DNA of 64,000 bases from Syncephalis fuscata (GCA_025786725.1 JAHLTZ010000028.1:1-64000), one strand, 5' to 3'. Numbered from the stretch's first letter, positions 46,145 through 57,641 are shown. Notes: generated from the sequence alone by a model not told the origin. Translations and numbers: made by a program.

Positions 46145-49100
46145 TTATGCTGTATTTACAAATAAAGATATTATATGTTATATAATTAATGAATAAGCCA
46201 TCAATATATAATGCTACTTACTGCCTATTAATATTAATATATTGATACCATCAGTAAATAGCATAGTTAATATATAGTCAATTAATATATAATATTACTT
46301 ACCGACTATTAATATTAAACAATTGATACAATCAATGAATAGTATAGTTAATGTATAGTCAGTTAATATATAATGTTACTTACTGACTATTAATATTAAA
46401 TAATCGGTACAATCAATAAATAGCATAGTTAATGTATAATTAATTGATATACAACAATACTTACGATCTATTAATAATAAACAATTATCACAATAGTAAA
46501 TAGTGTTAATGTATAATCAATTAATATACAATATCACTTACTCTCTATTAATATTAAATAATTGGCACAATCAGTAAATAGTATGTGATTAATGTATGCC
46601 AGTTGATATATGACGTAACTTACTGCCTATTAATATTAAATTATTGATACACACAATATATGATATGTAATTAGCCGATAGTCGATTAATATACAATACT
46701 ACTTACAAACTATTAATATTAAGTAATTAGTACAATAAGTAAATAGCAGTTAATATAGTCAAGGGATACACAATATAACTTACCACCTATTAATATTAAA
46801 TAATCGGTACAATTAGTAAATAGCAGTTAATATACCATACTACTTACTATCTATTAATATTAAAATGATTGATACCATCAATTAATAGCATAGTTAATGT
46901 ATAGCCAATTAATATATAATACTACTTACGACCTATTAATATTAAGTTATTGATGCACGTAGTAGGTAACATGTGATTAGTACATAGTCGATTAATATAA
47001 AATGCTACTTACATCCTGTTAATAAGGTTGTAGATGCACATAATACATAGTATATAATTAGCCAATGGTTAGATAATATACAATGCTACTTACTGGCTAT
47101 TAGTATTAATATATTGGGATCATCAGTAAATTGCGTAGTTAATATATAGTCAATCGATATACAATATAACTTACTAGCTATTAATATTAAGTTATTGATG
47201 CGCGCAGTAAATAGGATAATTAATGTATATTCGATTAATATACAATATTACTTACTAGCTATTATTATTAAATAATTGGTATAATTAGTAAATAACATAG
47301 TTGATATGCAATACACCTTACCGGCTATTAATATTAAACAGTTGGTATCATTAGTAAATAGCAGTTAATATAGAAGCAATCAAATATATACTATCATTTA
47401 CCCTCTATTAATATTAAATAATTGATACAATTAATAAATATTATAGTTAATGTATAGTCAGTTAATATACGATACAACTTACCGCCTATTAATATTAATT
47501 AATTGATATCATCAGTAAATAGTATAGTTAATATATAGTCAACTAATACACAATATAACTTACTATCTATTAATATTAAATAATAAGTACAATCAATCAA
47601 TAGTATGGTTAATGTATAGTCAGTTAATATACGATACAACTTACTATCTATTAATATTAAATAATAGGTACAATCAATCAATATTATAGTTAATGTATAG
47701 TCAGTTAATATACAATATAACTTACCGCCTATTAATATTAAACAATTGGTACAATCAATCAATAGCATGATTAATGTATAGTCAGTTAATATACGATACA
47801 ACTTACCGCCTATTAATATTAAATAATTGGTACAATCAATAAATATTATAGTTAATGTATAGTCAGTTAATATACGATACAACTTACCGCCTATTGATAT
47901 TAAACAATTGGTACAATCAATTAATAGCATAGTTAATGTATAGTCAGTTAATATATAATACTACTTACGACCTATTAATATTAAGTTATTAATGCACATA
48001 GTAGGTAACATGTGATTAGTACATAGTCAATTAATATATAATGCTACTTACATCCTGTTAATAAGGTTGTAGATGCACATAATACATAGTATATAATTAG
48101 CCAATGGTTAGATAATATACAATGCTACTTACTGGCTATTAGTATTAATATATTGGGATCATCAGTAAATTGAATAGTTAATATATAGTTAGTTAATATA
48201 CAATATCACGAAGGGGACGTTGCTAGCCCAGTAGGTAAGGCAGCGTTTCCCGAGCTAAAGGCTTTAGGTTCAAACTTCGGTTTGAATCAATCCTTAAGTG
48301 GAAAATCCCCCCCTCCAGTTTTCTCTAATTAACAAATTGCAAACCAGAACCCAATAAGTAGGTCCGGAAACAAGACCTTGGCCAGAATAGCCGAGGAAAA
48401 CCCAATTGGGACCAACTTCAAGAGAATAGTGCTGTGTAGCACCATTCAAAAGAAGATGGCCCCCGCGTGGAATCTACATGAACTAGATTTGCGCAAAAAC
48501 GTGGCAGTCCACCCGTTAAAAGTTTGGAAAAGTCCAAATATAGTGGGAAGCAGCGCAAATTCTTTAATTATGTGCAGCGGGGGCTCACAAGCTTTTCAAA
48601 ATAAAATAATATACAATGCTACTTACTCACTAATATATCAAGTCGTTGACACATAGTATATGACATATAATTAGTCCATAGTCAGTCAATATACAATGCC
48701 ACTTACTGCCTATTAGTATTAGGTTGTCGATACACATAGTGCATAATATATAATTAGCTAGTGTTCAATTAATATACAATAACTTACATGCTATCGATAT
48801 TAAGTTATTGATATACATGGTGTATGGTATAAAATTAGCACATAATTAGCTAATACATAATACACCTTACACACTATGGCATTAAGTTGTTGATACATAT
48901 AATACATAATATAGAGTTAGTTTATAAATTATCAACACGTAATTCTAATTACAGTCTATTAATATTAAATTGTTCGTGCGCATGATGCATAACATGTAAT
49001 TAGTGAGTAATCAATTAATATAAAATATAACTTACATTGAGCTAATATTAAATTATTAATAAATACAGTACATGGTACATAATTAATGTGTGTTCTATTA

Positions 49101-49375
49101 ATATATAATAGGACTTACCGCCTATTGATATTAAGTTATTGATAAACACAGTACATAATATATAATCAGTGAGTAGTTATTTAATACGCAATACCACTTA
49201 CCCTCTATTATAATAGTTGTTTAAAAATACTGTTAGTAAATATAATGCTATGATATGTTTATTAATATTGCAACATACTATCACGACGAACTAAAGCTGG
49301 GTTAGCATCCACCATGGTTGTAACGGCCACAAGAGCCACGACAATGATGCAAACGGCGGCAATGGAAAGCTTCAT
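46145..49375 (-). CDS. Microexon gene 1: secreted cysteine-rich peptide, 35 exons
   Basis: Exon 1 (49375-49279, 97 nt) encodes signal peptide MKLSIAAVCIIVVALVAVTT..MVDA and NPALVRRD with an RR processing site; donor GTATGT. Then come 33 microexons of 3 nt (one of 6 nt, 49036-49041), each between an acceptor (mostly TTAATATTAATAG) and a GTAAGT-like donor. Their lowest plus-strand bases are 49202, 49119, 49036, 48953, 48871, 48788, 48707, 48627, 48133, 48052, 47969, 47888, 47807, 47726, 47645, 47564, 47483, 47402, 47322, 47256, 47175, 47094, 47023, 46930, 46848, 46784, 46707, 46624, 46542, 46465, 46384, 46303 and 46222. The terminal exon starts at 46149 and the TAA is at 46145-46147. Exon 1 fixes phase 1; in that phase no stop occurs and the product is 67 aa with mature cysteines spaced CX3C-X12-CX3C, a spacing also seen in alpha-hairpinin peptides. 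In phase 0 there is a stop. Function is unknown; effector, antimicrobial or signalling roles are all possible. No transcript evidence was available. Confidence 0.82.
48210..48608 (+). mobile_element. tRNA-derived SINE, copy 1
   Basis: About 400 bp inserted in an intron of microexon gene 1, antisense to it. The head has pol III A-box-like TAGCCCAGTAGGTAAGGC and B-box-like GGTTCAAACTTC. The body is about 80-90% identical to 54471-54880, and the 3' end is A-rich (AAAATAAAATAAT). Flanks AATATACAATATCAC and AATATACAATGCTAC could be a decayed target-site duplication, though they also match the array monomer. Confidence 0.8.
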
Positions 49376-49740
49376 GGTGATATTGATTTGTTGAGACAAA
49401 CAAATAAAAGAGATAGTAGAGTGTGGTTGGTATAGAATGGAGAGTAGTGTGTGTATTGCAGATAGTAGAGTGTGATGATGATATCGCAGTTGGTTGTGTA
49501 TATTTTGTGGGTTATTTATACTTACGGCAATACTGAGATGCTAGTATACTGTAGTATATGAGGTACACTATTGATGTGTAATATGAACCAATAAAACAAT
49601 CCAAACAACAGTGGTTTGAGGTGCACATGTACTAATAGATTCATGATGTGATAGAATGCTTTCCAGCCTTGATTTCAACCTGCTTGATCTTGATTTCAAC
49701 CCGCCCGGTCTTAGTTTCTATTTGCTCGGCATTTACACAA
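49376..49740 (-). promoter_or_regulatory. Promoter region of microexon gene 1
   Basis: A TATAAATA box on the minus strand (49513-49520) lies about 140 bp before the ATG, and the same arrangement exists in gene 2. The leader between them is CT/CA-rich and contains CTACTATCT repeats, conserved in both copies. Confidence 0.6.
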
Positions 49741-50880
49741 ATAACGCAGTAATTTCAATGAGCAGTACATATGCGATAAAAATAGGCATGTTATCCTGTA
49801 TTTTTTTGTTACGCCGTCTAACTATTTGGTGAAAACAAGATATTGTTTGGCTTTGTAAAACGACAATGATGTCTTTGCTGCCATTTCTACTGATTCAGTC
49901 CTCAATATCTGCATGCATGCAAAATAGCACATAACCTGCCCGGTCTTTACTTCAATCTGTCAGTTATTCGCACGAATGATGTAACAATGGTAATAATCCG
50001 CATATATGCGATAAAAATAGGCATGTTATCCTGTATTTTTTTGTTACACCGTCTAACTATTTGGTGAAAACAAGATATTGTTTGGCTTTGTAAAACGATA
50101 ATGATGTCTTTGCTGCCATTTCTACTGATTCAGTCCTCAATATCTGCATGCATGCAAAATAGCACATAACCTGCCCGGTCTTTACTTCAATCTGTCAGTT
50201 ATTCGCACGAATGATGTAACAATGGTAATAATCCGTATATATGCGATAAAAATAGGCATGTTATCCTGTATTTTTTGTTACATCGGCTAACTATTTGGTG
50301 AAAACAAGATATTGTTTGGCTTTGTAAAACGATAATGATGTCTTTGCTGCCATTTCTACTGATTCAGTCCTCAATATCTGCATGCATGCAAAATAGCACA
50401 TAACCTGCCCGGTCTTTACTTCAATCTGTCAGTTATTCGCACGAATGATGTAACAATGGTAATAATCCGCATATATGCGATAAAAATAGGCATGTTATCC
50501 TGTATTTTTTTGTTACACCGTCTAACTATTTGGTGAAAACAAGATATTGTTTGGCTTTGTAAAACGATAATGATGTCTTTGCTGCCATTTCTACTGATTC
50601 AGTCCTCAATATCTGCATGCATGCAAAATAGCACATAACCTGCCCGGTCTTTACTTCAATCTGTCAGTTATTCGCACGAATGATGTAACAATGGTAATAA
50701 TCCGTATATATGCGATAAAAATAGGCATGTTATCCTGTATTTTTTGTTACATCGGCTAACTATTTGGTGAAAACAAGATATTGTTTGGCTTTGTAAAACG
50801 ATAATGATGTCTTTGCTGCCATTTCTACTGATTCAGTCCTCAATATCCGCATGCATACAGAATAGCACACAACACTGACG
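49741..50880. repeat. 235-bp tandem repeat with two-unit higher-order pattern
   Basis: About 4.7 units of ~235 bp; GCGATAAAAATAGGCATG recurs near 49773, 50008, 50242, 50477 and 50711. Full units alternate between a type with CCGCATATA plus TTACACCGTCTAAC and a type with CCGTATATA plus TTACATCGGCTAAC, so the amplified unit was a dimer of about 470 bp. The paralogous place upstream of gene 2 (57190-57370) has one diverged unit only. Confidence 0.85.
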
Positions 50881-51141
50881 CAAAAAACAAGCTTAATGTA
50901 TTAAACTGGTATTTTTATATAGATTTTTACTACCATACATAGGTCAGCCATAATTTCTTAAATTATAAAGTGTATTTATTCATTTTATACATTTATTTCA
51001 TTCAACACTATGCCCATTTTTATGGGGCAATCACTACTTTGAATTCACAAATACATCACATCCAGGCATATCATGCTACATGTTGTGCAACTGGCATCAT
51101 TCAAATGGCGGCTAATCTAAATTACTCAAAGTTGAATATAC

Positions 51142-51283
51142 GATAAGTACTGTTTGTATCATGATGCATCACAGCGTTTTGAGCAATGGAACATTCCAAC
51201 AAGTCATTTCGTCATCAGTCTTCTGCTGTAAACTAGATTGCATCGGCTAAGCTACACGCAATGCAATATGCAGATACTAGACC
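51142..51283. other. Conserved 142-bp block upstream of gene 1
   Basis: Matches 57642-57783 with only a few differences, clearly above the similarity of the surrounding DNA. It runs from AGTACTGTTTGTATCATGAT to GCAGATACTAGACCA. No ORF is conserved in any obvious way. It could be an enhancer or a small non-coding RNA. Confidence 0.6.
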
Positions 51284-53188
51284 AGACACAATAAAAAGTA
51301 CTAACCAAGTACCAGCAGTTTCAAGTGCATAGTGGCAATAGATTGCATATTAACTAGTAATCGTCTAGAGCTTAGGTACTGTTCAAACTGCTAAAAATAA
51401 TTTTGACAAAAATTCAAGATTGCATACAGGAGAACAAGTCAAAGCAAAAACCAATAGAAAAACAATCGGCAGCTTGAAGGCTTACTGGTTTGGCTTATAG
51501 TAAACCATTATTGGCATACCATGTTAGACTGTGTTTATTAACGATCTAACTATTGATGATGCAGCTAAAACGATAACGCTAAACGAAAGTAAAAGATGAG
51601 AGCAAAAACATTGTACATAGTATTTAACAAAACTACAAATACACACATGCTGTTATGCTTTGGATTCTATAAGGGGAATACTTGAGGGAAGGGTGAATGA
51701 ATAAGGGGAAATTAGACAATAGCGGATGATATTGTCAACAAATGGCTATTCATGAGGGCATTGACTAGTTAAAATAAGGATTGATATAGTTATATATCAC
51801 AAGCAATGATTTCATGCTGTTTTAAGTTATCAAACAGAAGAAAAGAAAAGATTCATTTATTAGATCGAAATGCGTGTTCAGAACCATTATTTCATTCATT
51901 TGTTACATAAAAGCATGTACAGCTAAAGCAAATAGTAAAGTAGTATTGAAGCCATTCTCAATTATAAAATATACAGTTTATACTATGTGTAAATGCGCAG
52001 CAATACAATATCATATATTGTACCAAACAGGTATCAGTTTTATTGTTATAATGTCGGTCATCTATTTAATTCACTTGACAATAAAAATTACAGGATGTTG
52101 TTACGGTACAGAATTACAGTATTATGGTTGCCTAATTATCTACCATGCAATTAATCCATGATATCCACCATGTAATCAAATAGCATGCTAACGATAACAT
52201 GTGAATAGCCACGACAACCATATACTAAATAGTAGTACTAACGATTATAAACAAACAGCTACCCAAGGACACAGTTAGTAAATACTTGTTATTCACTGAC
52301 ATATGAGCAACCGCATGGACAAGACTTAAGTTCTATTAACAATAATATTTACTATAAAATGCTAGCTTTATTGGAATTATAATAAATATATATGTTTGGT
52401 TCTATATTCTTTCTTTGCTTTAGTTACAAGTGTTATTTAGTTATTAAAAGCTTAACTGTGGTAATCGATAGTTAAACATGAGAATCATTTATTGTTTATG
52501 TTATAATAGCATCAAATTCATATTATACTAATTTAAGCAATTGATTAGTAGCCACCAGCGCTTAGATGATAAAAGTAAGCGTATGCAAGACGGTAGTCAT
52601 TAAGTTACTAGTCGCTAAAATTTAGTGCTAGGTTGTTAACAATCAACAATTATTCTTATATCAATACCAGTACAATATCATTTTATTATATGATAGTGAT
52701 AGATTTGTTACTATTCATGGTATAGTTACAAATAAGCGCAGTCAACTTTATTGCCAATATGCATCACTACAATATCCACATTTAACATTGATATATTCAT
52801 ACTGGCTATGATTATAGCTAATACAATATAATTCTACATGTCTTTTGTCAATTTAACTATTTGACTAATAATTAATAATCATTGAATGCAAATAGAACAT
52901 GGTTATAAATATAGCAATTTGATTGTGTATAGTTAAGATGGAACCATATATTTATTACTATAAGCTTGCACAGTTGAATAGTAACAACTAAATGCAGTCT
53001 TGTTAATAAAAATGATGATTCCATTGATTAAAGACTGGATAAACCGGAGCATTGGCCAAAACTTGATATATAAATAGACTGGACGGCGTAGTTGTCAAAT
53101 GGTCTTGCTTTTCACCGAATATATATCTAAAGTGTATTGGAATAGTAATTCAATTGCACTACCAATGCTGATGTCTTGAGACCATCGA
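51284..53188. other. Region between duplicated units, no convincing gene
   Basis: AT-rich. The one ATG ORF of note (51874-52161, 95 codons) is hydrophobic and Ile/Tyr-rich with no known motif, and it falls in the stretch (about 51610-52735) lacking a match in the duplication, so I do not call it. From about 52735 the sequence is the 3' flank of microexon gene 2. Confidence 0.5.
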
Positions 53189-56100
53189 TTATGCTGTATT
53201 TACAAATAAAGATATTATATGTTATATAATTAATGAATAAGCCATCAATATACAATACTACTTACGGCCTATTAATATTAGTATATTGGTGTACACAATA
53301 CATGGTATATAATTAGCGCATAAACCAGAAATATACAATATAACTTACCTTCTATTATATTAAGATGTTGTTATACATGGTACATGGTGTAATTAATTTA
53401 TAGCAGAAATACACAATTCTACTTACGACCTATTAATATTAAGTTGTTGGCGCACATAGCACATCGTATACAATCAGTGGATGATCAATTAATATATAAT
53501 ACCACTTACAAACTATTAATATTAGACAATGAATACACATGGTGCATCGTATACAATTAGTGAATGGTCAATCAATGTGCAGTGCCACTTACAATCTATT
53601 ATATTGAGTTGTTGATACACACAACACATGGTATATAATTAGCCAACAGTCAATTAATATACAATATCACTTGCCTCCTATCATATTAAGTTGTTGATGT
53701 ATACAATACATGTTACATAATTAGTTAATAGTTAATCAATGCATAATACAACTTACTGTCTATTATATTAAGTTAATTCATACAATAAATAGCATGTAAT
53801 TATTTATAGTCAATTAATATACAATATCACTTACCATCTATCATATTAAGTTGTGATGTATACAATACACGTTATATAATTAGTCAATAGTAAATCAATA
53901 TATAATACAACTTACTACCTATTATATTAAATTATTGATGCACACAATGAATAGCATGCGGTTAGTGCATGATCAATCAATATACAATACCACTTACAAT
54001 CTGTTAGTTTGTTAACGCATACATTACATAGTGTATAATTAGTGTATAGTTCATTGATATACAACACCACTTACAATCTATTAATTTGTTAACATACACG
54101 GTACATAGCATGTGATTAGTATAGTCAGTTAATATACAATGTCACTTACCCCCTATTAATATTAAATAGTTGGTACAATCAATCAGTAGCATAGTTAATA
54201 TATAATTAATTAATACATAATACAACTTACGGCCTATCAGTATTATATAATCAGTACAATTAATCAATAGCATGTAGTTAGTAAGTAATCAATTAATACA
54301 TAATACAACTTACAACCTATTAATATTAAGTAATCGGCATCATCATTAAATAGCAAGTTAATGTATATTCAACAAATATACAATACCACTTACATTCTAT
54401 TAATATTAAATAATTGATATCATCAGTAAATATCATAGTTAATGTATAGTCAACTAATATACAATATCACAGGGGGGGACGTTGCTAGCCCAGTTGGTAA
54501 GGCAGCGTCTCCCGAGCTGAAGGCTCCGGGTTCAAACCTCAGTTTGAATCAATCCTTAAGTGGAAAATCCCCCCCCAGTTTTCTCTAGTTAACAAATTGC
54601 AAACCAGAACCCAAAAGTAGGTCCGGAAACAAGACCTTGACCAGAATAGTCGAGGAAAAACCCAATTGGGACCAACTTCAAGAGAATAGTGCTGTGTAGC
54701 ATTATTCAAAAAGAAGATGGCCCCCGTGTAAAATCTATATGGACCAGATTTTGCGCAAAAACGTGGCAGTCCACCCGTTAAAAGTTTGGAAAAGTCCAAA
54801 TATAGTGGGAAGCAGCGCAAATTCTTTAATTATGCGCAGCGGGGGCTCACAAGCTCTTCAAAATAAAATAAAATAAATAATATACAATATCACTTACTAT
54901 CTATTAATATTAAATAATTGGTATTATTAATAAATTGTATAGTTAATATATAGTCAACTAATATACAATACCACTTACTCCCTATTAATATTAAATAATT
55001 GGTATTATCAATGAATAGTATAGTTAATGTGAAGTCAGTTAATATATATTGATACTTACTGCCTATTAATATTAAATAAATAATACCACCAGTAAATAGC
55101 AATTAATATATAGTCAGTCGATATACAATACCACTTACTATCTATTAGTATTAAATAATTGTTACAATCAGTAAATAGTATGTGATTAGTAAATAACCAA
55201 TTAATACACAATACAACTTACAAACTATTAATATTAAATAATCGGTACAATAAATAAATAGTATAGTTAATATATATTCAGTCGATATACAATACAACTT
55301 ACGATCTATTAATATTAAGTAGTTGGTAAAGTCAGTAAATAGTATAGCTAATATATAGTTGATTAATACAATACCACTTACTCACTATTAATATTAAATA
55401 ATTAGTACAATCAATAAATAGCATAGTTAATGTATAGTCAGTTAATATACAATACCACTTACAGCCTATTAATATTAAATAATCAGTAAATCAGTAAATA
55501 ACACGTGATTAATGAGTAATCAATTAATATAAAATACCACTTACGCTCTGTTAATATTAAATAATTGGTACAATCAGTAAATAGCATAGTTAATGTATGT
55601 TCAGTCAATACATAATGCCACTTACTGCCTATTAATATTAAATAAATAATACCATCAATAAATGGCATAATTAACGCACAATCAGTTAATATACAATGCA
55701 ACTTACTGCCTATTAACGTTAAATTGTTAATCACAAAATATGCAATATGTAATTAGCTAATAGTCAGTTAATATACAATGCCACTTACATCCTATATCAT
55801 CAAGTTGTCGATACACATAATAAATAGTATGGTGTGAGTGCTAGTCAGTTAATATACAATCCAACTTACCATCTATGACATTGGATTATTGATAAACACA
55901 ATAAATCATATATAATTAGTGCATAGAAGTTAATATGCAATAAAAATTACCCCCTATTACAGGAAATTGTTAATACCATCAGTAAATAGCATAATTAATG
56001 TATAGTCAATCGATATACAATGCCACTTACTGCCTATTAGTATTAAGTTATTGATACACATAGTGCATAATATATAATTAGCTGGTGTTCAATTAATATA

Positions 56101-56861
56101 CAATAACTTACATTCTATTGATATTAAGTTGTTGATATACACGGTGCATGGTATAACATTAGTTTATAGTCAATTAATACATAATACACCTTACCCTCTA
56201 TGGCATTAAGTTGTTGATACACACAATACATGGTATATAATTAGTTTATAAGTTAGCAATATGTAATAGCACTTACGACCTATTATTATTAATTTGTTGA
56301 CACACATGGTGCATAACATGTAATTAGCTAATGTTTTGTTAATATACAATATAACTTACATTTCGCTAATATTAGGTTGTTAATGAACAGAGTATATGAC
56401 ATACTATTAGTATATGTTCTATTGACATGTAACACAACCTACCAGCTATTGATATTAATTTATTGATGCAACCAGTAAATAACGTAGTTGATATATAGTC
56501 AATTAATATGTGATATCACTTACAAACTATTAATAGTAAATAGTTGGTACAATTAGTAAATAGCATGTAATTAGTGAGTACTTGATTAATATAAAATACT
56601 ACTTACCTTCTATTAATAGTAAATGATTGGTACAATCAACAAATAGCATGTGATGATTAGTGCAGTCAGTTAGTACGCAACACAACTTACTGCCTATTAT
56701 AATCATGATTTAGGAATACTGTTAGTAAACAAAATTCTATGCTATATTTATTAACATTTCAACATACCACGACGAACTAAGGCTGGGTTAGCATCCACCA
56801 TGATTGTAGCGGCTATCAAAGCCACAATGATGGTGCAAACGACGGCAATGGAGAGCTTCAT
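53189..56861 (-). CDS. Microexon gene 2: secreted cysteine-rich peptide, 40 exons
   Basis: Paralogue of microexon gene 1. Exon 1 (56861-56768, 94 nt) encodes MKLSIAVVCTIIVALIAATI..MVDA and NPALVRR. There are 38 microexons, all 3 nt except 56360-56365 (6 nt, the same ordinal position but two as in gene 1). Lowest bases: 56691, 56607, 56524, 56443, 56360, 56277, 56195, 56112, 56031, 55951, 55870, 55789, 55707, 55626, 55545, 55463, 55382, 55303, 55222, 55139, 55060, 54979, 54898, 54394, 54314, 54231, 54150, 54075, 53998, 53916, 53835, 53757, 53675, 53593, 53510, 53427, 53349 and 53266. The terminal exon starts at 53193 with TAA at 53189-53191. In the exon-1 phase the chain is open and gives 71 aa with seven mature cysteines, CX2C-X3-C-X11-CC-X3-C-X5-C. 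The donor after microexon 53675 is GCAAGT; others are GTAAGT, GTAAGG, GTAATT or GTAGGT. Mature sequence and Cys pattern differ from gene 1 although signal peptide and 3' end match. Confidence 0.82.
54471..54880 (+). mobile_element. tRNA-derived SINE, copy 2
   Basis: Same family as 48210-48608. The head has A-box-like TAGCCCAGTTGGTAAGGC and B-box-like GGTTCAAACCTC, and the tail is AAATAAAATAAAATAAATAA. It is flanked by an exact 15-bp repeat, AATATACAATATCAC (54456-54470 and 54879-54893), consistent with a target-site duplication. It lies in an intron between microexons 54898 and 54394, antisense to the gene. Confidence 0.82.
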
Positions 56862-57190
56862 GATGATATTGATTTGTTAAGACAAACAAATAAAAGAAAT
56901 CGTAGAGTGTGGGTGGTATAAAGTGGAGAGTAGTGCGTGTATAGCAAGAAGTAGAGTGTAATGATGATATCGCAGTTGGTTGTGTGTATTTTGTGGACTA
57001 TTTATACTTATGATTATGCCGAAATGCTAGTATACTGCAGTATACGAGATATACCATTAATGTGTAATATGGACCAATAAAACAATCCAAACAATGGTTC
57101 GAGGTGTGCGTGTACTAATAGATTTATGGCGTGATGATATGCTCCCAGTCTTGGTTTCAACCTGCTCGGCATTTACAAAGATAGCGCGGT
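56862..57190 (-). promoter_or_regulatory. Promoter region of microexon gene 2
   Basis: A minus-strand TATAAATA box (56999-57006) lies about 140 bp upstream of the ATG at 56861, matching gene 1 in sequence and spacing. The leader is strongly similar to that of gene 1. Confidence 0.6.
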
Positions 57191-57641
57191 AATTCCAATG
57201 AGCAGTACATATGAGATAGAGACATGCACATTATCCTGTATTTTTTGCTACATGGTCTGACTATTTGGTGAAACAAGTATATTGTTTGTTTGTAAAAACG
57301 ATAATGATGCCTTCGCTGTTGCTTCTATCGAGTGACTCGGGCCCCAATATCTGCGTACATACAAATAGCGTACAACATTGACGCAAAAACAAGTTTAATG
57401 TATCAAAATGGTATTTTATACAGGTTTTACTGCTATATATAAGCCACTTATAACCCCTTAAATTATAAAGTGTGTTAATTGGTACATGCATACATTTCAT
57501 TCAAAACTATGCCCATTTTTATGGGGCAATCACTGCTTTGAATTTACAAATGCATCACATTCAGGCATCTCATGCTACATGTTGTTCAACTACCATCATT
57601 CAAATGGCGGCTAATTCTAACCACCTGAAACTGTCTATACA

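Larger units (their letters stand above)
45700..51600 (-). repeat. Tandem segmental duplication, unit A
   Basis: Unit A (about 45700-51600) and unit B (about 52735-58100) share the same order on the minus strand: upstream block, promoter, signal-peptide exon, microexon array with a SINE, terminal exon and 3' flank. Identity is uneven. The terminal exon and 3' flank (45877-46200 versus 52911-53240) differ at about one position, exon 1 and a 142-bp upstream block are highly similar, and the arrays are much more divergent. Outer limits are approximate. Confidence 0.85.

Noticed and set aside
47499-47930. 143-codon minus-strand ORF as a repeat-protein gene
   Set aside because: It runs through intron-like parts of the array, lacks a natural start and stops within the array. 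Kept only as an observation on open introns.
48210-48290. Functional tRNA gene at the SINE head
   Set aside because: A- and B-box-like motifs are present but I could not fold a proper acceptor or anticodon stem, and the sequence continues into a repeated body with an A-rich tail.
46200-49210. Array read as a CRISPR or plain non-coding minisatellite
   Set aside because: Units of ~81 bp have no unique spacers, the setting is eukaryotic, and every unit preserves AG|3n|GT with an open chain in the exon-1 phase, which a neutral satellite would not maintain.
51874-52161. 95-codon ORF between the duplicated units
   Set aside because: Hydrophobic AT-rich composition, no domain, and no counterpart in the paralogous unit.
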